A DNA stretch of 64,000 nucleotides. Source: Terriglobia bacterium (GTDB lineage: Bacteria > Acidobacteriota > Terriglobia > Bryobacterales > Bryobacteraceae). Below the pieces are notes generated by a model. That model was not told where the DNA came from. It did not search any database and worked only from the letters and a program-made list of their open reading frames with translations. The stretch lies in the NCBI GenBank assembly GCA_020073145.1, contig JAIQFS010000010.1, positions 62,001 to 126,000 of the forward strand, read 5' to 3'. How positions within the stretch are numbered: the stretch's first letter is position 1; each line of letters starts with the position of its first letter. This document shows positions 1 through 8,401 of the stretch, piece after piece. Made by a program: the position numbers and the translations under genes.

Positions 1-2
1 GC

Positions 3-410
3 GCACTCAATTGCGATGCAAATCGACGCCGGCCGAGCTTCGTCCTGGCCCTGCGGAAGACCACCAGGTCCGTGGGCGACAAGAGAACCACGGAAAGTCC
101 CGACAGCCAACCGCAGCGTCGCAGTCGTTGTTTGAAAGAACTGATGACAGCGACCACGTTGGTTCCGGAACCGGAAAGGCCGGATCAATCGTATTTCTAT
201 CGGCGGGTGATTGCTGACGACAACGGGCAATTCACGATTCCGAACCTGGCTCCAGGGGACTACGTTGCGTACGCCTGGGACGATCTGCCTGCAGATGGAG
301 AAACCGACTCAGAGATCCAGAAACGATATCGGGATCAGGCCTCCCCGATCTCGATCAAGAAGAATTCCACCTCAAGTGTGACGCTGCCGTTGATTCATTC
401 TGGCGAATAA
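3..410 (+). pseudogene. C-terminal fragment of a carboxypeptidase-regulatory-like protein, probably frameshifted
   Basis: The last ~70 codons read well as the end of a carboxypeptidase-regulatory-like (Ig-fold) domain: VPEPERPDQSYFYRR, then DDNGQFTIPNLAPGDY and a YAWDD stretch. This is a usual ending of acidobacterial secreted proteins with such domains. The frame is open back to the window edge, but the residues before about base 150 are Arg/Gln-rich and not domain-like. A better upstream continuation (a run ending SVAVVV) lies in frame 1 and stops near base 138. I infer a frameshift or decay. The parent start lies outside the window. It could also be a live gene with a sequencing error. Confidence 0.5.
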
Positions 411-505
411 CCGAAGCGAAACCTCGACACCAGCCGCTGGGATGCACAACAAGCGCGCATCCCTTCTGGAGCCGGCTGATTTTTTTGAGGGGGGACTACC
501 AGGAA

Positions 506-982
506 CTACTCGGAGGGGGAGATCTGCCGCATGACGGACTTCACTCTTTCCGCATACTCGGCATTGGGATTGTAGGTTGCCAGGATCCCGTCCACGTCCT
601 TATCCCGGTACAGGTGAGAGTGACCGAGGCGATAGCCTACGGTATGGATGCTGGCCACGGCCGACGGAAACTCCGCGCGCCCCGAATCCCAGCCAAACAT
701 GTTGTTGTTGGGGGCTGCTTTCCCGCCCGTCGACTCGATAAACGAAATGCTGGGCAGCAGGCGCCAATCCAGGTCGTTCCGATCGGCCGCTTCCAGAAAC
801 ACAGCAGAATACTTTTGGGCCGGACAACCTGCTTTTCGAAAGAATTTCTGCAGGGTTTTCAATCTGGAATCTTGTTGATAAGACGGCTCCGGAGTGCTTT
901 GCGTCTGGTGCTTGGATACGCTAGCCGGCAAACAAACCATTCCCGCGAAGACTGCCATTCCACTGGTCAACAGTTTTCTCAT
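506..982 (-). CDS. Exported lysozyme-like (glucosaminidase/transglycosylase-type) protein
   Basis: This 158-residue protein has a signal peptide (about 1-20) and a short domain with the core of the lysozyme-like superfamily. Residues LDWRLLPSISFIES give the likely catalytic Glu83 at the end of a helix, followed by the NNMFGW motif near 94-98 and a YNP motif near 137-139, as in glucosaminidase and Slt-type folds. It would act on peptidoglycan in the periplasm. The start is supported by an AGGAGG ribosome site just upstream (near 985-995 on the complement). The domain is shorter than most transglycosylases. The substrate bond cleaved cannot be told from sequence. Confidence 0.7.
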   Translation of the reverse strand: MRKLLTSGMAVFAGMVCLPASVSKHQTQSTPEPSYQQDSRLKTLQKFFRKAGCPAQKYSAVFLEAADRNDLDWRLLPSISFIESTGGKAAPNNNMFGWDSGRAEFPSAVASIHTVGYRLGHSHLYRDKDVDGILATYNPNAEYAERVKSVMRQISPSE

Positions 983-1172
983 ACAAAATCCTCCTTGTGT
1001 TTTGAATATGTTGGGCCAGCAGCTACGCCGCTGCCTGAGGCCGTCCTGGCCTCGGAAGGGATGGGAGAGTCTTCTCCCTCAGACGGGGGTTACGGAACTG
1101 ACATAGGATTCGATTGTACCACCAACGTCAGCACGCGCCAGAGGAGTACTGGCTATTTCGCTTGAAATGGGG

Positions 1173-2513
1173 TTACATATCCAGGGATTTACCCAATCTC
1201 TTTGGTGATAAAAATAAGGCTGCCACCAAGCCGCAAATTGCCGCGAAAGACAGCCAAACTCCTGGGATGGCACGGTTTCCCGTGACGTGGATGAGGTACG
1301 TACAGAGGGCCGGGGTGAAACCCCCGAATAAGGCCGTGGCCAGGCTGTACGCCAGGGAAAAACCGGAGATCCGCACTTCGACCGGCATAATTTCGGTGAG
1401 GAATACCGCCATGGCCCCGTTGTAAGTGGCGTAGAGGGAGGCCAGCCACAGCTCCGCCACCAGCAGCCGGGCGAACGACGGCGCGGCCACCAGCCAGGAT
1501 AAGGCCGGGTAGGCGGTGAGCAGGGTGAGTCCTGTGCAGACGAACAAGATCGGCCGGCGCCCGACGCGATCGGACAAGGCTCCCGAGAGCGGCAAGAGCA
1601 CAAAATTGCAGGCGCCGACGCAGAGGGTCACGGCCAGATTCCCCGTGGCAGCCAGGTGGAGCACGGTGCTGCCGAAGGTGGGAGTGTAGGCCGTGATCAT
1701 ATAGAAGCTGACCGTGGTCATGGTGGACATCATCATGCCCAGCAGAACCAGCTTCCAATTGGCAAACAGCGTCCGCACGATGATCCTCATGCTCGGGCGA
1801 TGGCGGCGCGCGCGGAACGCCTCGGTTTCTACCAGCGACCGCCGCAGCAGGAACAGCAGCGGCAGCAGGGTGCAGCCAGCGAGCAACGGCACACGCCAGC
1901 CCCAGGCCGTCATCTGGCTGGCCGATAGCGAAACGCTCAGGATCAGCCCGAGCAGGGCGGCAAACATGACAGCGACCTGCTGGCTGCCCGATTGCCAGGC
2001 GACGTAAAATCCCTTGCGGCCGGGGCTGGCGATCTCCGAAAGATAGACGGAAACGCCGCCGAGTTCGACACCGGCAGAGAGCCCCTGCACCAGGCGGCCC
2101 GCCACCACCAGCAGCGGCGCGGCCAGTCCGATGGCGGCATACCCGGGCACCACTGCAATCGAGAGGGTCCCGACGGCCATCATCCCCAGCGTCACCAGAA
2201 GTCCGGCGCGCCGGCCGTGGTGATCGATGTACGCTCCCAGCAGCACCGCGCCCAGCGGACGCATCAGGAAGCCGGCGCCAAACGTCATGAACGAGAGCAT
2301 CAACCCGGCGAACTCGCTGCCGCCGGGGAAGAACGTGAGGGCGATGGCCGGCGCGTAGTAGCCGAAGATCTGGAAATCATACATCTCCAGCGCATTGCCT
2401 ACCGCGACGCGCACCACCGCGCCGAGCTTCGATTGGCGGGCGGTCAGAGACGGCGCTGGCACTCGTCCAAGCATAGCGAACCGAGGTTGGGAGAGGGCCG
2501 GCCGGCGCAGCAT
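1173..2513 (-). CDS. MFS carboxylate:proton symporter (citrate/tricarballylate type)
   Basis: A 446-residue inner-membrane transporter with about 12 hydrophobic segments. The N-terminal half carries the metabolite:H+ symporter signatures: GNALEMYDF, then FLMRPLGAVLLGAYIDHHGRR between TM2 and TM3, and a block with GLSAGVELGG, YLSEIASPGRKGF and WQSGSQQ that closely resembles CitA/TcuC citrate and tricarballylate permeases. The substrate is probably a di- or tricarboxylate; this is inferred. The chosen start leaves only 33 bases to the divergent SDR gene. An internal Met14 (start at 2474) would be closer to the family's usual N-terminus and leave room for promoters. Confidence 0.85.
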   Translation of the reverse strand: MLRRPALSQPRFAMLGRVPAPSLTARQSKLGAVVRVAVGNALEMYDFQIFGYYAPAIALTFFPGGSEFAGLMLSFMTFGAGFLMRPLGAVLLGAYIDHHGRRAGLLVTLGMMAVGTLSIAVVPGYAAIGLAAPLLVVAGRLVQGLSAGVELGGVSVYLSEIASPGRKGFYVAWQSGSQQVAVMFAALLGLILSVSLSASQMTAWGWRVPLLAGCTLLPLLFLLRRSLVETEAFRARRHRPSMRIIVRTLFANWKLVLLGMMMSTMTTVSFYMITAYTPTFGSTVLHLAATGNLAVTLCVGACNFVLLPLSGALSDRVGRRPILFVCTGLTLLTAYPALSWLVAAPSFARLLVAELWLASLYATYNGAMAVFLTEIMPVEVRISGFSLAYSLATALFGGFTPALCTYLIHVTGNRAIPGVWLSFAAICGLVAALFLSPKRLGKSLDM

Positions 2514-2546
2514 TTGTCAAAAGCAGCTTGTGCTATCTTCGTCACG

Positions 2547-3329
2547 ATGGAGAAACGACTCAACGGAAAAACGGCGATTGTGACAGGATCGAACCGCGGC
2601 ATTGGCAAAGCGATCGCCGGGCGGCTGGCGGCGGAAGGCGCCCGGGTGGTGCTGTGCGCCCGCGACGAGAAGCTCTTGCAGCAAGCGGTCAGCGAGATCG
2701 GAAGCTCGGGCGGCGCCGCAGCGGCGGTGGCGGTGGACCTGAGAAAGCCCGACGCGGGCGCGCGCGTGGCGGACTTCGCCAAGAGCACCTACGGCCAGAT
2801 CGATATCGTGGTGAATAATGCCGGAGCGACCAAGCGCGGCGAATTCGTGGAACTGAGCGACGCCGACTGGGAGGATGGGTTCGCGCTGAAGTTCTTCGGC
2901 GCCATGCGTCTGACCCGTGCCGCCTGGCCGCACTTGAAGGCGAGTTCCGGATCGCTGGTCAATATCTCCGGCGCCGGCGGCCGCATGCCCGGGCCCCATT
3001 TTGCCATCGGCGGTTCGGTGAACGCGGCTCTGCTTTCTTTCACGAAAGCAATGGCAGACGTGGGAATTCGGGACGGTGTCCAGGTGAACGCCATCAATCC
3101 TGGAAACGTGCGGACGGGCCGGTACATCCAAAGACTGGAACAGGTGGCGAAGGAGCACGGCATCGACACGGCTGCCGCGGAGAAGAAGATTGTTTCCGGG
3201 GCGAACGTGACGCGCATCGGCGAGCCGGACGAGATTGCGGCGCTGGTGGCGTTCGTGGTGAGCCCGGAAGGGCGATTCCTGCAAGGGGCGCTGATCGACA
3301 TGGACGGTGGCGCCACCAAAGTGATTTAA
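2547..3329 (+). CDS. SDR-family protein with altered catalytic motif
   Basis: A 260-residue Rossmann protein. TGSNRGIG (13-20) binds the nucleotide and NNAG (90-93) is the usual structural motif. Ser141 is kept, but the YxxxK catalytic pair seems replaced: the aligned GGSVN (155-159) has Gly for Tyr and Asn for Lys. Such members exist among oxidoreductases of unknown substrate, so it may work by another route or be non-catalytic. The open frame runs far upstream, but homology begins at this ATG, so 2547 is chosen. A response-regulator gene follows after 12 bases and may be co-transcribed. It is divergent from the carboxylate transporter. Confidence 0.8.
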   Translation: MEKRLNGKTAIVTGSNRGIGKAIAGRLAAEGARVVLCARDEKLLQQAVSEIGSSGGAAAAVAVDLRKPDAGARVADFAKSTYGQIDIVVNNAGATKRGEFVELSDADWEDGFALKFFGAMRLTRAAWPHLKASSGSLVNISGAGGRMPGPHFAIGGSVNAALLSFTKAMADVGIRDGVQVNAINPGNVRTGRYIQRLEQVAKEHGIDTAAAEKKIVSGANVTRIGEPDEIAALVAFVVSPEGRFLQGALIDMDGGATKVI

Positions 3330-3341
3330 AGCGATGGCACG

Positions 3342-3710
3342 ATGAGCGAGACTCCACGCACGGTTTTGATTGTCGACGACGAACCGCAGGTGCTCCATCT
3401 GGTGGAGAAGATGCTACGCCCGCGGAATTTCCGTATTCAGGTGGCGCCCAAGCCCAGCGAGGCGCTGCGCATCGCGGAAGGCGAGCCCGTACACTTGTTG
3501 ATTTCCGACATCTCGCTGCCGGAGATGGACGGGCACAAACTCACCGAAGAAGTGCTGAAGTTACACCCGGAGGCCGGCGTGCTCCTGATTTCGGGGCTGT
3601 ATCAGGAGAAGCCTGGGCGCGCCAAATCCGGCCGGATCAAATTCTTGAGTAAGCCGTTTTTCCCCTCTGACTTGCTCCGGATGGTGCGGGAGTTGTTCCC
3701 GGACGTGTAG
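3342..3710 (+). CDS. Stand-alone response regulator receiver
   Basis: A 122-residue CheY-like protein with no output domain. All key residues are visible: acidic pair Asp12-Asp13, phosphoacceptor Asp56 in LLISDISLPEMDG, Ser84, and Lys104 in the SKPF motif. It should be phosphorylated by a histidine kinase, none of which is nearby, and act by protein contact. It sits 12 bases after the SDR gene on the same strand, which suggests a shared transcript. Its partner and output are unknown. Confidence 0.9.
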   Translation: MSETPRTVLIVDDEPQVLHLVEKMLRPRNFRIQVAPKPSEALRIAEGEPVHLLISDISLPEMDGHKLTEEVLKLHPEAGVLLISGLYQEKPGRAKSGRIKFLSKPFFPSDLLRMVRELFPDV

Positions 3711-3757
3711 GCAAGGCCGGCATGGGCAGGCGAATCGCCCGCCCCGCGGAAACGCCC

Positions 3758-4624
3758 CTACTTGCCAACCAGGTGCGGGCCGGCTTTGTCGTTTTCCGTG
3801 CAGATGAACTCAATCAGATCCGTACCCACCATGATCTTCTGATTGACCCGAACCGTGAACGGCTTGGTGTAAACTTTAGGGTCTTCGATGGTGACGTCGA
3901 TTTCCAGATTGCCGAAATTCGGGCGGCGAAAGCGCTCCGTCATTTTGCCCGAGTTCGTCAGCGGGCTGCCGTTCACGTCCAGCCAGACGTCGTCGCGAAA
4001 GCCGTTGGTCTCCACGACCAGCACGTCCCCGTCCCACTTTCCGGCCGAATAGCCATACCACCAGGGTTGCGGGTCGTCGTGGGGCACGGGCCGCCCATCG
4101 GTGAAAACCTGCCGGATGCCGGCCTGCGCCTCGTACAGGATGACGGTGACGTTCGGGCTCTGAATGATCTTGCGCGGCTGCGAATGCGTGTGCAGCTGCA
4201 TGAGGCCGAGCGGCAGGCAGTGAGCATCCGGATTGTCCTTGCTGTTTTGGGCCATACGCTGCTTCAAGAAGTCGGCGCCGAACGGCGTGAGCGGCAAGCC
4301 GCCCTGGAAGCCCTGGCCGATGTTAAAGAAGGTGGCAGCGGGTGGCCCGGTGGCAGGCTCCGGCGTTTCAGGCTCGCGAAACGGACCTAACGCGCCGGGC
4401 GGCCCCAGGCCCGGCCCCCGGCCGATTCTCCCCACGTAATTCCAGATTCCAGAGAGATCCGGATGGCCATCGGCAGTGCGCGGCGCCGGCGCATCCAGTT
4501 TGGGCTTGCCATCGGGAGTCCGGGGAATGCCGGCCGCGGCGTAGTCCGGCCATTGGGCGCAGAGGATTCCTGGAATGGCGATGAGTGCCAGCGCGGCAGA
4601 GACCCACATCTTCGCTTGAGGCAT
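3758..4624 (-). CDS. Secreted unknown-family protein, paralog 1
   Basis: A 288-residue protein with a cleavable signal peptide (about 1-23, ending LCA) followed at once by QWPDYAAAGIPRTPDGK. A variable Pro/Gly linker follows, then conserved blocks: NPDAHCLPLGLMQLH, PRKIIQSP, LYEAQAGIRQVFTDGR, WWYGYSAGKWDGD, and GFRDDVWLDVNGSPLT, ending LIEFICTEND. I know this only as a secreted family of unknown function, often multi-copy in acidobacteria. Two further copies lie at 5621-6502 and 48487-49353. The one conserved Cys in the DAHC motif and the final His are candidates for a functional site, by inference. Confidence 0.75.
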   Translation of the reverse strand: MPQAKMWVSAALALIAIPGILCAQWPDYAAAGIPRTPDGKPKLDAPAPRTADGHPDLSGIWNYVGRIGRGPGLGPPGALGPFREPETPEPATGPPAATFFNIGQGFQGGLPLTPFGADFLKQRMAQNSKDNPDAHCLPLGLMQLHTHSQPRKIIQSPNVTVILYEAQAGIRQVFTDGRPVPHDDPQPWWYGYSAGKWDGDVLVVETNGFRDDVWLDVNGSPLTNSGKMTERFRRPNFGNLEIDVTIEDPKVYTKPFTVRVNQKIMVGTDLIEFICTENDKAGPHLVGK

Positions 4625-4804
4625 CCGATTCCGCAGACCTCCCGTCCGGTGGGCGATGGCACCCGAAGGTTGTTCTCCTAGCTTACTTCACGATTCGCTG
4701 TGAGGCTCCATGGGAACCCGCAAGAGGGCCCGGTCCGTACCCCCTCGTGACCCTTGTCTCCCGACGGTGTAGGATGTGGCAACGGACCTGGAGGAGGCAC
4801 GACC

Positions 4805-5539
4805 ATGACACGGATTCTCGCGGTGCTGCTGGCGATCGGCGCTACGCTATCGGCGGCGGAATTGAAAGTGCTGACCATCGGAGCCATCAACCCCGGCTTC
4901 CGGACGATCGCCGACCAATACGGCCGCGAGACGGGCAACACGGTGACGATGCAAGCCGACACTGCGCCCGGACTCAGCCGGCGCATCGCCGCCGGGGAAG
5001 CCGCCGACCTGTTGATTGCGCCCGGCAACGTCATCGACGAAGCCGCCAAGCAAGGCAAAGCGATCGCCTCCACCAAGACGGCGGTGGCGCGGGTGGGCAT
5101 CGGAGTTGAGGTGCGCGCCGGCGCGTCGGTTCCAAACGTCGCCAGCGTGGACGCGCTCCGGGAGGCGCTTCTGAACGCCGATTTCATCATCTACAACCAA
5201 GGCTCTTCGGGGCTCTACATGGAAAAACTCTTCGAGCAGATGGGCATCGCCGCCCGGATCCAAGCCAAGACAGTGCGCTTCGCGAATGCCGCCCAGGTGG
5301 CGGACCGGGTGATGGCCGACACGGGGAACGAGATCGGCTTCGGACCGCTCCCCGAGATTCTATCGAGCGATCCGAAGCGGCTGCACCTGGCGGGGCCGCT
5401 GCCCTCCGGTATTCAGCACTACACCGACTATGATGGCGCCGTCATGAGTTCGGGGCATTCCGACCTGGCGCAGCGCTTTTTGCGTTACCTCACCAGCCCG
5501 GCGGCAAGGCAAATGTTCGCGGCCGCGGGAGTCGACTAG
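4805..5539 (+). CDS. ModA-like periplasmic substrate-binding protein without ABC partners
   Basis: A 244-residue exported protein of the type II periplasmic binding fold related to ModA (PBP_like). After a short signal peptide (AAELKVL after cleavage), it has GAINPGFRTIADQYGRETGN, ADLLIAPGNVIDE, a hinge near IIYNQGSSGLYMEKL, and a C-terminal AQRFLRYLTSPAARQMFAAAGVD, the typical ModA-like ending. ATG at 4805 is chosen because a GAGGAGG site lies about 8 bases before it and the signal peptide begins there. No permease or ATPase gene is adjacent, so the ligand (molybdate, tungstate or something else) and transport partner are unknown. Confidence 0.8.
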   Translation: MTRILAVLLAIGATLSAAELKVLTIGAINPGFRTIADQYGRETGNTVTMQADTAPGLSRRIAAGEAADLLIAPGNVIDEAAKQGKAIASTKTAVARVGIGVEVRAGASVPNVASVDALREALLNADFIIYNQGSSGLYMEKLFEQMGIAARIQAKTVRFANAAQVADRVMADTGNEIGFGPLPEILSSDPKRLHLAGPLPSGIQHYTDYDGAVMSSGHSDLAQRFLRYLTSPAARQMFAAAGVD

Positions 5540-5620
5540 CCGTCCCGGCGCGCATGGAGCCACCGGAAAAGCGATTCAGCCGAACAACTTCTAGCGGGTG
5601 GCCGGCGCGACCCGCCACGG

Positions 5621-6502
5621 TCACTTTCCGACCAGGTGCGGACCGGAGCGGTCGTTTTCCTGGCAGATGAACTCGATCAGTTCGGTGTCCGGCATCAGGC
5701 GCTGGTTCACTTGAACGGTAAACGGCTTGGTGTAGACTTTCGGATCGTCGATCGTCACCTGGATTTCAAGGCTCCCGAAATTCGTCCGGCGGAAGCGCTC
5801 GATCATTCTACCAGCATTGGTCAACGGGCTACCGTCGATGTCCAGCCACACGTCATCGCGGAAGCCGTTGGTCTCCACCACCAGGGTGTCCCCTTCCCAC
5901 TTGCCAACCGAGTAGCCATACCACCAGGGCTGCGGATCATTGTTGGGCAAGGGACGGCCATCGGTGAAAATCTGCCGCACTCCCGCTTGGGCCTCATACA
6001 GAATCACGATGACGCCGGGGGTTTGAATGATCTTTCGGGGCTGCGGATGCTCATGGAGTTGCATGAGCCCCAGCGGCAGGCAATGTGCGTCGGGGTTATC
6101 CTTGCCGTTTTGCGCCTTGCGCTGCTTGAGGAGATCCGCGGCCCACGGTTGGATCGGCAGACCGTCCTTGAAGCCCGCGCCAATGTTGCGGAAGGTGGCT
6201 AGGGGAATCCCTTCGGCGGACACTGGCGGCGGAGGGGGAGGCGGAGGCCCGGAAGGCGGACCGGGTGTTCCTCCACGGCCCGCGCGGCCGCCGCGCCCCA
6301 GCGCGGGTCCTCGGGTCTCCCAGATTCCCGAGAGATCGGGATGGCCGTCGGCCGCCTTCGGCGCAGGCGCGTCCATCTTAATTTTGCCGTCGGGCGTTCG
6401 GGGGACACCCGCCGCGGGGTACGACGGCCACTGCGCAAGCAGAGGCGCTGCCAGCGCCCACATTCCGGCGAGCGCGGCCGCCGAACTTCTTACTGGGAGC
6501 AT
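5621..6502 (-). CDS. Secreted unknown-family protein, paralog 2
   Basis: A 293-residue member of the same family as 3758-4624. It has a signal peptide ending LLA, the QWPSYPAAGVPRTPDGK block, then the longest low-complexity linker of the three copies (a Gly/Arg run followed by eight prolines). The conserved core follows: NPDAHCLPLGLMQLH, QPRKIIQTPG, IRQ/VRQIFTDGR, DPQPWWYGYSVGKWEGDTLVVETNGF written as adjoining motifs, and DDVWLDIDGSPLT. The ATG at 6502 puts the hydrophobic signal at the N-terminus; an ATG at 6526 would add eight residues. The ModA-like gene lies between this copy and paralog 1, on the opposite strand. Confidence 0.75.
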   Translation of the reverse strand: MLPVRSSAAALAGMWALAAPLLAQWPSYPAAGVPRTPDGKIKMDAPAPKAADGHPDLSGIWETRGPALGRGGRAGRGGTPGPPSGPPPPPPPPVSAEGIPLATFRNIGAGFKDGLPIQPWAADLLKQRKAQNGKDNPDAHCLPLGLMQLHEHPQPRKIIQTPGVIVILYEAQAGVRQIFTDGRPLPNNDPQPWWYGYSVGKWEGDTLVVETNGFRDDVWLDIDGSPLTNAGRMIERFRRTNFGSLEIQVTIDDPKVYTKPFTVQVNQRLMPDTELIEFICQENDRSGPHLVGK

Positions 6503-6548
6503 GCGATACAAGATCACCTCATGCAAGGCGCGAGAAACTCGCTCAGGG

Positions 6549-8378
6549 TTACCGGCGCTGGGTGAGAGTGACGGTGACTTCCAGCGGCTTTCCCGCGCGC
6601 ATCACCTTCACGCGCACCGCGTCGCCCGGCATCTTGGCGCGCAAGGCGTAGGTGAAGTCGTACAGATTCTGAATCGGCTTGTGATCGAACTCCACCATGA
6701 CGTCATCCGCCTTGAGGCCCGCCGTAGCCGCCGGAGACCCGGGAGTCACATCGGAGAACTTGACGCCCGTCACGCCCTCGCCAAAATCCGGCACGGAGCC
6801 AAAATAGGGGCCATAGCCCGAAGACCCGGCCGCCGACGTGCCGATGGCGCCTTCCGCATGCGTGGGCGGCGCCAGGCGCACGTATTGCGGCCTCCCGGCT
6901 TCGTCGCGCAGAGTATCCGTGACGTCGGCCACCAGGCGTAACAGCTTGGTCGCTTCGGGCGCGTCGATCTTATCCCAGGTATCGCTCGGTTTGTGGTAAT
7001 CGCCGTGCAGACCCGAGAAGAAGAAGAGCACGGGCACTTCTTTGATGGCGAACGACATGTGATCGCTGGAGCCGTAGCCCGACGTGTCGGAGTAGTCCAG
7101 GTGCAGCCCGTACTTGGGAGTCACCTGATCGAGCAGCGCGCGCAGCGTGGAACCGGTGCCGACGCCGCCGACATACACCTTGTCGTTGCGCACGCGGCCG
7201 ATCATGTCCAGGTTGATCATGGCGACGCCCTTGGCCAGCGGATAGTCGGGATGCGTGACATAGAAGCTCGACCCCAGCAGCCCCAGTTCTTCGCCCGCAA
7301 ACGTCACAAACAGGACGCCGCGTTTCTGCTTGGGCTCGCTCGAGAGGAGGCGGGCCAGTTCGATCACGCCGGCGGTGCCGGAAGCGTTGTCGTCGGCGCC
7401 GGGATGCACCGTGCCGGTCATACTGGGCGCCAGGGAGAAGGGTCCGCCCAACCCGAGGTGGTCGTAGTGAGCGCCGATCACGACGTACTCGTCGGTCTCG
7501 CCCGGGAGGTATCCGGCCACGTTGTGCACGGTCTTGACCACGCGTTCCAGGTCCAGATTGGCGTCAACGCGAAGGGAATCCGGAAAGGCGAACGACTCCG
7601 GGTGCAGCGTACGGTCGATTCCCGCCATGATGGTATCGAGATCCTTACCCGCATCAGCGAACCAGGGCGCTACTTTGTCGGAGGTGACCTGAACAAACGG
7701 GATGCCGGCGTCGGCGGGGCCCTCGGTGGTGCCGAAGGTTTCCAGCTTCTCGGGCTCGTTGCGATGGTTGGCCCGGTCATCGATGAGAATCACGCCGGCG
7801 GCGCCGTGAATCTTGGCGTTACTGGCTTTGCTGGCGAACTGCGAATGCAAGGTGAAGCTCTTGCCTTCGAACACGCTTTTTTCGTCGAATTCCTGGGGTT
7901 CGTGCCGCAACAGCAGGACGACCTTGCCTTCGACGTCGATTCCGGCGTAGTCATCGTAGCCGTATTCGGGGGCGGTGATTCCGTAGCCAACGAAGACGAC
8001 GGGGCCAGTCAGCTTGCCCGCCACGGAAAACCCGAAGGGCACGAAGTCGTACGGAAAGGTCAGCGCGGTCAAGCGGCCGTTCCGGGTGTAATGAAACCGA
8101 TTGGCTTTGCCGAGCTTCGAGTCGGTCGTCACCTGGAAGGCCTGGAAAAAGCTCTTGCCATCCGCCGGCTTCAGGCCAAAGGACTGGAACTTGGACGCGA
8201 TGAACGCCGCGGCCTTCTCGAGCTCGGGACTGCCGGTGGCCCGGCCCTTCATTTCCGGAGAAGCCAGAAACTTGATGTCATCCAGATATTGGTTGGGATC
8301 CAGCGGGGCGGAAGCGCCGAACGCCATCCACGCCGCGGAGCAAACCACAGGCAGCAGCCCGAGCTTCCAAATCTTCAT
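6549..8378 (-). CDS. M28-family zinc aminopeptidase with PA and PDZ domains
   Basis: A 609-residue exported metallopeptidase. Domain order: signal peptide (1-22), N-terminal part, a PA insert (about 115-290, around VFVGYGITAPEYGYDDYAG), the M28 catalytic domain (about 290-490), and a C-terminal PDZ domain (about 520-605). Zinc ligands and catalytic residues are visible: His304 in GAHYDH, Asp329 in GADDNASG, Glu363-Glu364 in AGEELG, Asp391 in NLDMIG and His462 in DYHKPSD. It should trim N-terminal residues from peptides in the periplasm or outside the cell. A DsbA-like gene precedes it by 23 bases on the same strand. Confidence 0.92.
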   Translation of the reverse strand: MKIWKLGLLPVVCSAAWMAFGASAPLDPNQYLDDIKFLASPEMKGRATGSPELEKAAAFIASKFQSFGLKPADGKSFFQAFQVTTDSKLGKANRFHYTRNGRLTALTFPYDFVPFGFSVAGKLTGPVVFVGYGITAPEYGYDDYAGIDVEGKVVLLLRHEPQEFDEKSVFEGKSFTLHSQFASKASNAKIHGAAGVILIDDRANHRNEPEKLETFGTTEGPADAGIPFVQVTSDKVAPWFADAGKDLDTIMAGIDRTLHPESFAFPDSLRVDANLDLERVVKTVHNVAGYLPGETDEYVVIGAHYDHLGLGGPFSLAPSMTGTVHPGADDNASGTAGVIELARLLSSEPKQKRGVLFVTFAGEELGLLGSSFYVTHPDYPLAKGVAMINLDMIGRVRNDKVYVGGVGTGSTLRALLDQVTPKYGLHLDYSDTSGYGSSDHMSFAIKEVPVLFFFSGLHGDYHKPSDTWDKIDAPEATKLLRLVADVTDTLRDEAGRPQYVRLAPPTHAEGAIGTSAAGSSGYGPYFGSVPDFGEGVTGVKFSDVTPGSPAATAGLKADDVMVEFDHKPIQNLYDFTYALRAKMPGDAVRVKVMRAGKPLEVTVTLTQRR

Positions 8379-8401
8379 TGTTCCCCCCCGAGTGCGCGAG
8401 C

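Noticed and set aside
1992-2546. Long open frame continuing upstream of the SDR gene on the plus strand
   Set aside because: It is antisense to the MFS transporter, its residues are Arg/Gln/His-rich as expected of a GC-rich shadow frame, and SDR similarity begins exactly at ATG 2547.
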